Assembly: GCA_954871525.1 (NCBI GenBank)
Contig: OX940864.1
Span: 21,880,001 to 21,944,000 of the forward strand
Direction of reading: 5' to 3'
Length of the DNA stretch: 64,000 nucleotides
DNA from: Parietaria judaica
Lineage: Eukaryota > Streptophyta > Magnoliopsida > Rosales > Urticaceae
In this document: piece by piece, positions 1-12,010 of the stretch
Position numbering within the stretch: position 1 is the first letter of the stretch
How the letters are laid out: each line of letters starts with the position of its first letter
Notes under the pieces: generated by a model
Seen by the model: the letters and a program-made list of their open reading frames with translations, nothing else
The model's database searches: none
What the model was told of the DNA's origin: nothing
Translations under genes and position numbers: made by a program

Positions 1-555
1 CCAAAGGAATTAGCTAATTAACAAGAGCACTAGAAAGCCATTATAATTGTTCATACATAGTGCATGTAGAATTGAAAGACATGGATGAAAAATTGGAGAG
101 CTAACTTTATAGTGTACAAGAATTGATATTGCAGTAATTATTTGCTATTTTGTCAAAGATATATCACACCGCACTAAAATCAAAGGATGCATTAGTCCCT
201 CCAAGTTTTAAATTTTATTTACCCATATTCTTTTCGTTTTTTATCTTTCTTTTTTTGCTTTTTTTATTTTTACCCTTAATTTATTAAAAACCAATATGCT
301 CTTAGGTCCACGCGTTTAGTAAAAAGAGAAAATCTTGAGTTTTTAGAGTTCAAAAATAAACTTTAAAGCTATTATCATCTTTTATTTTTGAAGTTTCAAA
401 ATTAAATCATTTCGACTAAAATCTCAAAATTATTCTTCACTTAGGACTTCTTGGAACTCAAAACCACCTTGCCTCCTACATTATTTATTCCCCGGGACTC
501 ATATCTTTTGTCCACCGCCTTATATTTACGTAAATAATTCGTAAATTATACGTAC
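1..555 (-). other. Intron 1 of the GT31 gene, no exon seen
   Basis: This AT-rich stretch lies downstream of the donor site of the minus-strand galactosyltransferase exon. I see no further exon matching that family before the left edge, so it is read as part of a first intron longer than 555 bp. Confidence 0.4.
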
Positions 556-750
556 CCGTGGGTTGTGATCGCAGCCCCGTTCCCTGCGGTAGTTGTTGCG
601 GAATTGAAATTCCGGGTTAGGAGCATTATTAGAAGATAAAGTATTCCGTGCTGTACGGCTTGAGAAGAGCGAGCCCACGAGGAAGCTCGCAAGGCACAGC
701 ACTATTATGGCTCTTCCCGAGTACGACTTTCCTCTCTGCATCATCATCAT
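556..750 (-). CDS. Beta-1,3-galactosyltransferase (GT31) N-terminus, exon 1 only
   Basis: Only the first coding exon is present; the gene leaves the window on the left. It encodes about 65 residues: four methionines, a short basic stretch, a hydrophobic segment (about residues 13-29, AIIVLCLASFLVGSLF) and then SSRT. This is the layout of a type II Golgi membrane anchor. The anchor, a low-complexity stem and a GCDH motif resemble the DUF4094 N-terminus of plant GT31 (B3GALT-type) enzymes, which add beta-1,3-linked galactose to Golgi glycans. The exon ends at a GTACGT donor after CCACGG, at a codon boundary. The start is the first of four consecutive ATGs; any could be used. The catalytic domain is not visible, so the family call rests on the anchor alone and another Golgi glycosyltransferase is possible. 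Confidence 0.55.
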
Positions 751-1159
751 TATCTCTCTATGATCTCATCTGTTCCATAAACACATATATCCACCATCGT
801 CATTAATTATCATGACATTATTAAGTACATACATGACATATATATAGTTTGAGAGTAGAGCACCTACTTACTTGCCGTGATGATGAATTAAAGAGGAAGA
901 AGAAATACCCGAGAGAGCCTTATGAGTTATGATTAGATCAATAAGGTATAGATGAATAGGAGATGATCATGGTTATAATTAAATGATGATTTAGAGAGCT
1001 AGTTATTAGGGGCTCATTGGTTTAGGGTTGCGTGATTGGATGAATTGGGTTGTTAAATCATGCCTTTGATGTGCCTCCCAACTAATGCGCTTCCATTTAA
1101 CTTGCAATAAGCTATAATACTAAATTATGGCCTACTCTTTCCAACTCTGCATCTGCATT

Positions 1160-1197
<38 letters not shown>

Positions 1198-1510
1198 CAT
1201 ATTAATGTTACTTCAACCTAGCTAGCTAATTATTGAGTAAATATATCATATATCAAATTATCATTAATATGAAATGCAAGAGTCTAGAAGGTGGGGTTGG
1301 ATAAGTGTTTAATATGTAAATGCCCGTTTAAAATCCATGGTCTGATTTTACGTTTTGGTTACCAATGCATATTTTATATATGCATTATAAGCATATAATA
1401 AAATAAGAATATTCTATAATATGGTTATATTTGCGTCAATATTTGCACAAGTACTTATAACAAGCCCTTATAATCATGTTTTAAAATTATTTGGTTGTCT
1501 TCCATATGTA
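751..1510. other. Gene-free stretch upstream of the GT31 exon
   Basis: It should hold the promoter and 5' leader of the minus-strand GT31 gene. An (AT)n microsatellite lies at about 1,163-1,193. I see no coding region. Confidence 0.5.
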
Positions 1511-1790
1511 GAGCTGCAACTCGCGACTGATGGGGAGGGATCGCGACGCGTCGCGACTTTTTCCGGGGATCGCGACTCGTCGCGATTCCCGCCTTGAAGT
1601 CGCGATTCGTCGCGACTTCCTCTCTCTCTCCCGCTCTCGCTCCCTCTCTCTGTCTCTCTGTCTCACACTCTCTCTCTCTCGGCCTCATCGCGACCGATCG
1701 CGACCGGAGACATCGCGACCCGTCGCGACGCGTGAACTCGCGATTCTCGCGATTTTAGTCGCGATGAGTCGCGACGACGCCACCCGCAGC
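1511..1790. repeat. TCGCGA-rich CpG-dense block
   Basis: About fifteen copies of the palindrome TCGCGA occur in about 260 bp, often as overlapping TCGCGACGCGTCGCGA-like runs. They form two clusters either side of a CT-rich tract (about 1,621-1,680). Reading frames through it give only Arg/Ser/Asp-rich low-complexity peptides and are not taken as genes. The origin is unknown; it abuts the dispersed repeat starting near 1,830. Confidence 0.6.
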
Positions 1791-1829
1791 TCCAGCATGC
1801 TCCTTTTTTTAGAATTGCGGCCTAGTTTC

Positions 1830-2225
1830 GGCATGTGGCATGCCAGTGAGCAACTATAACCTATCAATATAATGTCTTATTTGAATTGTAACTCTATATT
1901 TATATTTTCTATAAGTTACAAGTATAACTCTTATTTTTATATAAATACAACTATAACCTATCAATATGATGTCTTATTATTAGTGTGATCTTTTATTTAT
2001 TTCTTATGGTTATAAATAAGTAATGTTGAACAAATATAAGAAAAAAAATTGTCGAAATAGTCAAAATTATTTTTTGACTTTTTCGTCGATATTTCCGTCG
2101 GCAAGGGACATGCCCGTAAAATTTATGGGGCATGCCCTTTTTTCCAAATTTCCCGTTGAAATTTTTGTTGGCATGCGGCATGTCCGTTAAATGAAAGGAG
2201 CGAAACGGCGTTGACATCTGCATTA
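1830..2225. repeat. Dispersed repeat, copy A
   Basis: This about 400-bp AT-rich segment matches, with divergence, the segment at about 6,220-6,620. Shared landmarks include an ACTATAACCTATCAATATGA-like motif, a GATAAATAAGTAAT-like motif and the GGCATGCCCGTAAAAT motif. That last motif also marks each unit of the tandem array at 6,540-7,278. No coding capacity or termini were found, so it is an unclassified family. Confidence 0.6.
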
Positions 2226-2334
2226 AGAACCTTACTTATAAGTATAACAAGGGCCGAGTTAAAACGATTGCTCTTAACAGAATAACATCATAGCTACTCT
2301 TTTACGTAATCAAGTTGCTATTTTGAAGTGCAAC

Positions 2335-2336
2335 TA

Positions 2337-2384
<48 letters not shown>
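2335..2384. repeat. (TAA)n microsatellite
   Basis: An uninterrupted run of about 15 TAA/ATA trinucleotides in an AT-rich non-coding region. Confidence 0.9.
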
Positions 2385-4699
2385 GGCATTCGTGTGATTT
2401 TATTTGGCTCGATTGCCTATTATGTAATGTAGATCAGTAGATGTTGCAAAATATTCTGAAAGTGACAATTGGTAGATTCTATATAGGTCACTTCTAGTAA
2501 TTTGCTTTGCCGATTTGATACCTATTTTCTCACATTTTTTTGTCATTCTAAAAATAAGAGATTGAAAAGATCGGTAGATATAGAATTAATTATTAGCTAG
2601 CTAGCATCCTTGATCAAAAAAAGTTAATTAAGTGTAGCTAATTTACGAAAGTACGTAAACTTACCTAAGAGTCTAATTAAATTAACCTGAAACTGGAACC
2701 AATGACCAAGGGTCGATTTAATTCATTAGGCTGTCAATCTATAATTTAATCACAATCAATTTGACAGTCCATAATATACGTACAAGATATACAAAAGGCT
2801 AAAAATTCATTTTGTTGTACATTAGTCAATCAAAATCTGGCTAAAAATAAAATGACCCCCATATTTGCTTTAAATATAATGAAATTAATGATACGTAGGC
2901 CAGAGGATTCGAGTTTATATTAGTTTGATATTATCTAATCTATATACACCATTGATAAATCATTAGGTTATTACGTAATTTAAAACCGAGAGACCATTTA
3001 AAACATGCACATAGCATTTACCGAAAGTGAGATAACAAACCCAAAAACAGGTCTTCCCAACGTTAATGAGAGAGAGAAAGCTCACCATCAATATTGTAAA
3101 TATATATGGACAAATAATCGTAATCCGGGTCTCAGTTTTAAAAAAAATAAATTATAATTGGAACTTTTTGGATCCGGAAATCCGGATTCTGAATTTTTAC
3201 CAGAATCGAAAATTTCAATTCTTATTTTGTGTTTTTAAAAAATTATATTTTTAAGACCGTTGGATCTTACTATCAAAAGTTTTCATTTCGAATAAAAATT
3301 ATTTTTTTAAGACAGTTGGATGTTACCAAAAACTGAATTTCGGGCATATTGTTTTAAAGCATGCCAGAAATAAGAGACTCAGAAACTCTATTAAAGCATG
3401 TCACGTAATACTTATCGAGATAAGAGACCCATAAATATAATTTTATGGAATCCTTTTTTCCGACACTCTATGTATAAATGCCATTAAAAACAGAATATGT
3501 CACTGATTTTACACATATACAAGTACTTTTACAGCAAATATCGGTTTACATGTTATTATGGCTCACTCAGAAATCTGTCAATCGTAAAACTCATTTTGAG
3601 ATAATATCAAAGAAATTACATTTCAAAACAAAAGCGTAATTTAATGGGGTCTCATTAAGATAAGCCTACATGGCTACATATAACATATGGAACAACCTTT
3701 ACGTGACAAAACAAAATGATACCATACATGTACACTACACTATCATATAACTTCTTTTTTATTTTAGTGATAAATGTAAATGCACAAAAGATTCCATTGA
3801 AATAATATGTTAAAATGGTACCACTTTTAGAACTAATAATCTAGCTACTATTAATTGTCATTTATTTCGTAGATACTATATTCTAATTGATATAATATAT
3901 ATATCAACGTCAAACAAAACAAGATGTCTATCAAACAAAATTCAATAGGAACTAGATAGCTTTCTTTGACAAAACCTAATCTAATGGAACAATTCAATTT
4001 CAATGATGAAGTTTACTGGAATTAGTCAAAGTTAATTTATCAAGGATTATCAGGAATTAGCAGAGATAAACTTAAATTCGATAGTGCGATTATTTTATAA
4101 ATCTGCTTTAATTATTCCAATTCAACACGTTTTCTTACCTAGTTTTTTTCCCGTTAGTTTCTCTTCTATTTATTTCATATGAATTAGTGTAACACATAGT
4201 ATTTGGCTCAAATGCACCATGATTTGGTTGGATGGTGCTTAAATGCACCTTACCTTAGCTTACAACTTTGTAGCAATTCCCCCTTTAACTAGAAATTTGG
4301 TACACAAAATCGTACTTGCTGTTATTGGTGCAGCCAACAAACTCAAACATAGCTCGATTTTTTTTTTTTTTTTCACTGGCACGAGTGTCGATCAAGCTCT
4401 TCCTATTCGTGATGATCAACGCAAATTGAAGGGTTCCAGGGATCAAATCGAATCGTTACAAGAACGCTACGAATTAGGGTAAAGCGGCTAGGAATTTTCG
4501 TTAATCTCACGTACCCTTCATATATTTGTGCCAATTCCAAAGAATATATATTTTTAATTCCATCCGACACCCGAAAATAGCAAGCAATTAATGATAATGA
4601 TACATTTGACTTTTTGGTCAAACTTTGTTTTTCATTGCAGGGGTTTAGAATAAATAAGGGAGACATTTGACTTGGATTTTTTTTATTAGTGTACAATTT
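2385..4699. other. AT-rich intergenic DNA
   Basis: No gene is supported. The longest frames (about 3,066-3,254 and 4,243-4,482) are short, have no recognisable domain and sit in AT-rich DNA. A poly-T run lies at about 4,359-4,373. Confidence 0.5.
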
Positions 4700-4858
4700 G
4701 CGCATATTTGTGACTAAATATTAGTCTCGGATAATGCACGCATGAAAATCAGTATCGAATAGTATCAGAGACAACAAAATTATTCTTTGATGCCAATTAT
4801 CAAAGACTAATAAATTAGTTTCGGATACTCTAGTATCTGAGACCTCTATTTTTGTAGT
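4700..4858 (-). mobile_element. Orphan CACTA element end
   Basis: Read on the minus strand, this starts CACTACAAAAATAGAGG and continues with GAGACTAAT-type subterminal repeats. It closely follows the first about 150 bp of the CACTA element at 7,331, including the shared ATTGGCATCAAAGA and ATTATCCGAGACTAATATTT stretches. The opposite end is not found nearby, so it is a truncated copy in inverted orientation. Confidence 0.75.
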
Positions 4859-6149
4859 GTGTTTAGACGGTTAGACCATCTTCAATTAGACTGCATAATA
4901 CTATTTTGATTTTATTTTCGTACCAAAAGTGCTCCAGTGATATTGCAAAAGTTACACTATTTTGCTAAAGCTACACTATTTAGGTGTCATCCTGTAGTGT
5001 CACAACTCACATCAAATTTTGGTGTGGTATACTATTTACAACATCATCTATTATTCACTTATTTTATTGAAAAATGAATAGATGTTAGTATGTTACTAAT
5101 AAAATATTAAAAAACTAGTGTTTGATGTAACTTTTAGGATTGAAGAATAGTACATTTATTGTTAAAACTCCATACTAAATTTCAACACCATTTCAGTGTT
5201 CATAGTTGGAGATGCTGTTATAATTACATAGCGTCTGGTTATGGTCTTCGAGATCAGTTTCTGATTTTGGTTTTAAACAGTATCATATTGGTTTCGCAGA
5301 TCACGTTTAGTTACCAGTTGTCTCTGTTTTCTCATACCGGTCTCGTAGTCCACTAAAATTTTAATAAAGAAAAACAGAAAACAACTATATCGTACAAAAT
5401 AAAACCATAATAATATATTATCATTCTATAATAGTATTATATTATTTATAATAAGATATTCACTATAAATTAACTCATATAATAAATCACTAAAATTATT
5501 TTAATATATAATTATATATTTTAATGATATTACTATCATATTAACAAATATACTTAAATTATGTATATTGTTAAATACTAACTTAATTACAATGATATAA
5601 ACTCTTGAAACGGATTATTTACTACTTTATATTGCGCTATTTAAACATGTAATTAGAGTCATGAAATATAAATAATTTTTGTATTGTTACAAATATTTTG
5701 CGGACTTAATATTAATATATATATATATATATATTACTTTCAAATAAAACATACTTTCTTTTTAGTAACATAAATTGCGTTTTAATCCCTTTTTTTCATT
5801 AAAGTTCAACCACAACCACAAATTAACAAAAGACTAACCAAACAGTGTTTTAAAAATCAAACTCCCAAACTGATTTGGTAGACTAAACTCTCAGACTGAT
5901 TTCCCAAACCAAATTGCAAAACTGGTTTCCCACACCAATTAACCAAACGCCACCATAATTTTTCTCTTGCGGAAAGATCTATGCCAAAAAAAAAAAGTTA
6001 GCACTAAAGCAAACGACATGTACCGGGAAAAAAAGTACATATAATTTTTTTCTTCTTCTAATAATAAGACTATCAAACCTCCAAAATGCAATCCTTATGG
6101 TAACGTTTGAGTTACAATGAGTAAGCATTATATTAAGACCATGGTTTTA
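4859..6149. other. AT-rich intergenic DNA, possible degenerate MITE
   Basis: No gene is seen. An inverted pair, GCGTCTGGTTATGG at about 5,230 and the complement of GCGTTTGGTTAATTGG near 5,950, could be the decayed termini of a non-autonomous hAT-like element. I could not find matching target duplications. Confidence 0.3.
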
Positions 6150-6620
6150 AATTTCTCGACGCGCCTTCGGTGTGCCTTCGGCATGCCTGTTTTTTGAGAG
6201 TTGCGGCAATCGACATGACTTTGGCATGCAACATGCCCGTGTTAACTATAACCTACCAATATGATATTTTATTTTAATTGTAACTCCATATTTATATTTT
6301 TTATAAGTTACAAGGATAATTTTTATTTTTATATAGTACAACTATGGCTATCAATACGATGTCTTATTATTTGTGTCGTTTTTATTTATTATTTATTTAT
6401 GTCATATGGTGATAAATAAGTAATTTTGAACCTATATAAAAAACTTGTCGAAATATTTAAAATTATATTCCACGATATTTTTGTCAGCATACGGCATGCC
6501 CGTGAAATTTATGCGGCATTTGCGGCTTGCCCTTTTTTTTATTTTTCCATCGATATTTTCATCAGCATGCAACATGCCCGTAAAATGGAAGGAGTGAAAC
6601 AACGTCGGCATAGACATTTA
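6150..6620. repeat. Dispersed repeat, copy B
   Basis: Related to the segment at 1,830-2,225 by the same ordered motifs. Its right end (from about 6,540) merges into the first unit of the tandem array, which suggests the array expanded from the 3' part of this repeat. Confidence 0.55.
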
Positions 6621-7278
6621 GAACTTTGAGTAAGATATACAAATGTAGTAAGAAATTGTTTTATTGGTCTCACTTATCCATATAAATATTAAAAGACTTA
6701 TTGTCTTTTGTGAAACAATGCTGATTTTGTTGTAGTAGCTAGCATTTGACTTTTATCCTAAGAATTTGACATTTTTTTTATTAGAGTACTAATAGTCGAT
6801 TTTTCTCTGTAGATTTTTCCATCAGCATGCGGCATGCCCGTAAAATAGAGTGAGCGAAACCGCGTCGGCATAGAATTAAGATATATAAATGTAGTAAGAA
6901 ATTGTTTTATTGATCTCACTTATAGATATAAATATTAAAACACTTATTGTCTTTTGTGAAACTATGCAAATTTTGTTATAGTAGCTAGCGTTTGACATTT
7001 ATCCTCAAAGTTTGACATTTTATTATTAGAGTACTATAATAGTCTATATTTCCGTCAACATGCAGCATCATGCCCGTAAAATAGAGGGAGCGAAACAGCG
7101 TCGGCATAGACATTTAGAACATTGATTAAGATATATAAATGTAGTAAGAAATTGTTTTATTCGTCTCACTTATCGATATAAATATTAAAAGACTTACTGT
7201 CTTTTGTTAAACTATGCAAATTTTGTTATAGTAGCTAGCGTTTTGACATTTATCCTAAGAGTTTGACATTTTATTATT
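6540..7278. repeat. Tandem array, left part (three units)
   Basis: Three units of about 235-260 bp, each marked by GCATGCGGCATGCCCGTAAA or a close variant (about 6,565, 6,823, 7,058). Each continues with a TATAAATGTAGTAAGAAATTG-like stretch, TATAGTAGCTAGCGTTTGAC and TTTGACATTTTATTATTAGA. There is no open frame through the units. The array is interrupted at 7,278 by the 5S retrocopy and resumes at 12,809. Confidence 0.75.
7262..7278. repeat. 17-bp target-site duplication, left copy
   Basis: TTTGACATTTTATTATT is repeated exactly at 12,809-12,825 and brackets the 5S rRNA retrocopy. Intact array units carry this sequence once, so it is a duplication made by the insertion. Confidence 0.8.
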
Positions 7279-7330
7279 TATTTTTTATGAAAAAAAGAGG
7301 GGTGCAACACGAGGACTTCCCAGGAGGTCA
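7279..7330 (-). pseudogene. 5S rRNA retrocopy, 3' part plus tail
   Basis: Read on the minus strand, 7,330 down to 7,298 gives the last third of plant 5S rRNA, identical to the canonical sequence from TGACCTCCTGGG to GTTGCACCCC. Next come a T-run like a Pol III terminator (CTTTTTTTC), a short A-rich tail (ATAAAAAATA) and the target duplication. The other two thirds lie at 12,718-12,808; the CACTA element at 7,331-12,717 separates them. A LINE-mobilised 5S transcript explains the layout; it is not part of a 5S rDNA array. Confidence 0.8.
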
Positions 7331-7352
7331 CACTACAAGAAAACAGGGTATC
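7331..7352. repeat. CACTA left terminal inverted repeat
   Basis: The 22 bp are the exact reverse complement of 12,696-12,717. Subterminal repeats follow to about 7,930. Confidence 0.95.
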
Positions 7353-8539
7353 AGATACTAAAGTATCCGTGATTATTGTTTTAGTCTTTGATAATTGGCA
7401 TCAAAGACTGTTTTTATTGTCTCTGATACTATTCAAGACTGATTTTCATTCGTACATTATCCGAGACTAATATTTAGTCATAAATATATATTTCTCCGGT
7501 CAAAATTATAAGAGAGACTAATATTTAGTCATAGATATATTCCCGCAAAAATTAAAAATCGCGCAAATATTTCGAGACTAAATATTAGTCTCGGATAGTT
7601 GGTATCCGAGACTGATTTGCTGTCTCTAATAGTATTCAAGACTAATTTTTATTTGTATACTATTCGAGACTAATCAACAGTCTTAAATGTTTATCTCTCC
7701 AAAACGAGAAAATGGTGCATATTATCAAAGACTATTTGTTAGTCCTAATAATCAACATTCGAGACTGATTTTGTTGTCTTTGATGATGTTCGTGATAAAT
7801 TTGGAGGGAAAATGTCAGTGACTACACGTTAGTCACGTATACTATACTAGAATCACGTATTAGAGACTGAAATTCGGCCTCGAAAAATTGAACTCGAAAG
7901 GAAGTATCAAAGACTAAAAGATTAGTCTCTAATAATTTAGCGCAAAATTTAATCAATTTTAATTAAATATGAGAAACTTTTAATCAGTCTCAAATAATCT
8001 TGGGAAAATCTTGTTTGATATAAAAGGTTTGGTAGACTAATAAAACTTACGGCATATCTTATAATATCATAATATTTTAAGATATCATGTTTTAAATTAT
8101 ATGATTTATTAATAAAGCATCTTAATTCATATCTTTTAAGAGTATATTTTAAATCTAAAGCATATCACGTAAAAATAGAACTAAAGTACCTATATTTATT
8201 GTCACATAAAGAATAAGTTTACATCTAAAATTATATCATTAGTACTTTTGCCCAAAATCTTAAGTGAACAATTAGAACTAAATATTAAGCCGATCCCATA
8301 ATGACATCAAAGCTTTTGTGCTGAATATAAGGTTCTCAAATTCAATAACGGAATATTATTTTTTTCAAGATATTTATATTATGAATTAATTAATGTACCT
8401 ATATCTTTATATGGTATTCACACAATTTTTTTGGGACATTAATAAAGTGCTTATGCCGTTTTATTATCTTATATCTATTTTAATTAGTTATTTTAATTAA
8501 TCCCACGTTTCCTTCAATATCTCGAATCAGTTTATTTTA

Positions 8540-8760
8540 TATTACCCTTCTTCCCACGCGTTCTTGACTCTGCCGTCGCTCTCTCTCTCACGTTTCCAAT
8601 TTATCCCGCTCTGTCTCACATCTCGCCGTCGCTCTCTCGGTTTTCCTCTCAAATCGTTGCTCCGTCTCGCTCTCTCGGTGTGCACTGGTTCTACTCATTC
8701 GTGGAAAAGGTTCGAATTTCTTTACCAAACCTCTCAAGTTGAATATCTGCGTGTGGTTAG
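8540..8760 (+). promoter_or_regulatory. Putative leader/promoter inside the CACTA element
   Basis: A CT-rich, higher-GC stretch (CTCTCTCTCTCACG, CGCTCTCTCGG) in otherwise AT-rich DNA looks like a transcribed 5' leader. An open frame at 8,564-8,926 has no recognisable domain and is read as leader or intron sequence. This is inferred from composition only. Confidence 0.3.
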
Positions 8761-9567
8761 AGATGTAGGTTTTTTTTTTTCACTCATTAGACTGCCAATG
8801 AATCGCCCACCGCAACTCGAACATCTCTGTCGAACATGTATATACATATATATGAAAATCAAATTAGAATTCCTCTGTTTTAGTTGCTGGTTTACTTTGT
8901 TCATGTTGGGTATGTTATTTCGTTGAATCGCTTGTCTTCTCCACTTTCAATTCTTTTTCAATTAATTTATGGTTCTCAAATTCAATGATCATGTGTTCTT
9001 TATTGTTTTATTCATCAATTTTGGTCGGAAGATAATAGGGGTTTTCTAATCCAATCATAGTGTGTTCAAGTCAGTGTACTTATTATATTAGATTTGGTAT
9101 GAAGAAGATGTACACCAAGTGTTTGATGATTTGTATCGATCTGTTTATTTCATGTTTGAAAGTGATTTATGTATGTATCGATTACCCGCTTCTCTGTTAG
9201 ATTAATTATAGCTTACTTATAATTAGTTATATAGGAATTTAGATTAAAACCATCTTTAATTGTTTGGGTTATGGGTTACGAATTTGCTCACAATTCATAA
9301 TGAAGGTCAGATTTAGAAGTTGTAATCTGCTCTATTTGGTTTATTTTATTTTTACATGTAAAAAATTAAGTTCTCTTCATTATTGCTTCGGTAGGAAAGT
9401 TAAGGTTTTATATATTGTGATTTTATGGGTTTTATTGATGAATACGTAATACTGTTCATATTAGTTGAAATAATTTTGTTGAAAGATCATTCCCTATTAT
9501 ATGGATATATATAATTATATGCTATTACATTAGTGTTCTTTCTTTAATCTTTTTTAAAGTATTCTAG

Positions 9568-9731
9568 GTGAGGCTACAGATTCTTCTTCTGACGATGATG
9601 ATGGCTATAAATCTGATGATAATATAGAACCAGAAGGACCACTTGAAAAGTCAATCGAAGATGATTTAAATGATGATATTTCAAGAGATGATACCGAATT
9701 TGTGGAGGATTCGGATGATGAAGATGAATAA
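9568..9731 (+). pseudogene. Acidic C-terminal exon, possible TNPD remnant
   Basis: After a TTCTAG acceptor at 9,567, one frame reads about 54 residues rich in Asp, Glu and Ser (DSSSDDDDGYKSDDN near the start, EDSDDEDE at the end) to a TAA. It lies upstream of the TNPA-like gene, where CACTA elements usually carry the main transposase gene. I infer it is the last exon of a transposase gene whose catalytic exons were deleted. It could instead be an alternative exon of the downstream gene. Confidence 0.4.
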
Positions 9732-10077
9732 GACGGTTTCCTTACTATTATAAATTTATAATTTTGCATTTAGGTTTATTAATTATGAAAGAATTTAAGT
9801 TTATATAAGAAATTTATTAATTTTTCATTTAGGTTTAGACTATAAACTTTTAATTGACTTATTCTAACGATTCTTTTTATTAATAATGATCCGCTATTGT
9901 GATTATATTTAGTCTCAAATCTTAGTATATTACACTTTGTGTGTTCTTTGCTGAATTTTTTTTATTCACAGCATGTAGACTATAAACAAATCTTAAGTAT
10001 ATTGTATTGTGTATTCCTTGCTGATACTTTTTTATTTACTATATATATAGAATATATATTATTCCATACAGTTCAAG

Positions 10078-12010
10078 ATGTGGCTATTTACAATGGTGAT
10101 GCTGGTTACTGCCGGAGTAGGAGTCATTTCTAGAAAAGGACGTGCACGATCGTGGCTTGAAACGACAGGGAATGGAGGTTCATCCGAAGGAATTCAGCAG
10201 CCGGAGCGTCAAACTACGCGTACCTTGCCTTATTCATCTGAACCAATTGAGCAGCCAGAGAGTCAACGTAGGCGTACTTTGCGTCATTCCAATGTTACTG
10301 GTAATATTGAGCGTACTTTGCCTGATTCTAATACTTCTGGTGATACAAGCCATACGGTTGCTTCAGATTCCGATACTACGGGTAAATATTATTATCTTGT
10401 AATCATGATGTTCGAGTTATTCTAATACTCAGGTTATAAAGTATCTTTAAATATACTTGTTTAATGGATTATACAGGACAAACACGGAGGCGTGGTCCTA
10501 ATCTCAATCTTAGTGTTATAAAGGATATTGAGAAAGAATCTGGTGGTACAATTAAATTAAGGAAAGATAATGGGACGGTCAACTTTGTAGGCAGATCGTC
10601 TACCCAGTTGGCAACAGAGATTGGGATTGGGATGCGACAAGATTGTCCAATGAACTTTCACAGGTGGGATGATGTACCAAGAGAAGTAAAAAATCAGATG
10701 ATTGAAAGAGTAGCGGTAAGTTTATATAGTTATACTTTATCCAGAAATATGTAGAAATCAAATTATTTTCTTCATGTATATTATTAATGTATTCAATCAA
10801 TATAGGCCAAATTTGAACTACAACGCAGAGATGCAGATTTTATGTCCCGTGTAGATTATAAAATGCAAAAACAGTGGGTACGCACGCGGAATGTTCTGAA
10901 GAAACATTGGGAGGATAATGGTGGAATGACCAATCCAGAGCTAGCGAGAACTAAAATGAAAGATGACTGTCGGAGCCAAGAAGATTGGAATGCCTTGTGC
11001 AATCTTTGGGAGTCTGAAAATCATAAGGTAAATGTTATTTGACTTACATTGCATATGCAGGTGATAGGACTCTAGTTTGGTATTAAATAGATAACAAAGT
11101 GTTAGGACTAAGATCGTTGGTTTTTTTGTTGTTGTTGTAGAAGTAGTTTATCTATTTATCATAGCATTGTCATTTATTTACGTTTTGTTTCAGAGAAGAT
11201 GTGCTAAAATGAAAGTTAATCGAAGTAAGCAAGTGATACGCAGTTGTGGAGGCTCTAAATCCATTGCTAATCACAGATATGAAATGGTAAGATGTTAGTT
11301 TAGTAATTTTGTTGATTCGATTTAGTTTTAAAAAACTTGTTTACTTGAAATTCATATTATAATTTTCTAAGGACAGATGAATCCTGAGACCCAGATGTTG
11401 CCTAGTCCATTCGTATTGTATGAGGCTCTGCATAACAAACCTAAGAAAGGTGGATGGAGGAACGACGAAGAATTCTACCAATATGTAAGATTCGCTTTTG
11501 ATTCATATATTTTTTTGGATAGTGTAGTTTCTATCAAACATAAGATTATTTAATAAATTTGTTTTATGACAGGAAAAAATTCTTCAACACAAGGATGATG
11601 CCGTGGATAAATTACAAGCGGAAAACACGACAATTACTGTTGCCTTAGAGCATCAGTTGGAAGAGGAAGCAATCAATACCGTTTGTCGCAGAGAAACAAC
11701 AAGAAAATCTGGATTTGAGGTAATGAAAGGACCGATTCTTCGAAAGAAAGATAGGTTAATCATTTCGGCGACCGAACCGTGTTTAGGAGCTTCGAATGAG
11801 AATGAAGAGCTAAAGAATGAAGTTGATGAACTTAAGAATAAACTCAGAGAGGAAAAGGAACGCAATCAAGCGAAGTTGAATCGACTACAAGAATTTCTAG
11901 CTACTAAGTTTGACGATTTTGACATGAACATGGTTTCATCTACGAGCAATGAAGGAAGTGGTGATCAAACAAATGAGAACTCCAACGTCATCTCAGGTCA
12001 AGGGCATTAG
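10078..12010 (+). CDS. TNPA-like CACTA protein (Ptta/En/Spm, Transposase_24 type), six exons
   Basis: Exons 10078-10381, 10477-10715, 10806-11027, 11194-11286, 11377-11484 and 11573-12010 join with GT-AG introns and compatible phases into 467 codons with no stop. The first about 100 residues are Ser/Thr/Gln/Arg-rich. The conserved region begins at RRRGPNLNLSVIKD (about residue 105) and continues through WDDVPREVKNQM, LKKHWEDNGG, WNALCNLWES, GGSKSIANHRYEM and GGWRNDEEFYQY. This is the order seen in plant Transposase_24 proteins (PF03004), the accessory TNPA/TNP1 class. Residues about 370-440 are a Glu/Lys/Leu-rich coiled coil, followed by a Ser/Asn-rich tail. Such proteins bind subterminal repeats of their own element. 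The start is the first ATG in frame; a splice acceptor just upstream (CATACAG at 10,072) could add a 5' exon. Complete exons suggest a recently active copy. Confidence 0.82.

Noticed and set aside
5230..5953. hAT-like MITE with GCGTCTGGTTA/GCGTTTGGTTA ends
   Set aside because: The termini are imperfect and the flanks do not match; not strong enough to call.
8564..8926. 120-codon frame in the CACTA element
   Set aside because: CT-rich leader-like start and no recognisable domain; better explained as 5' leader and intron.
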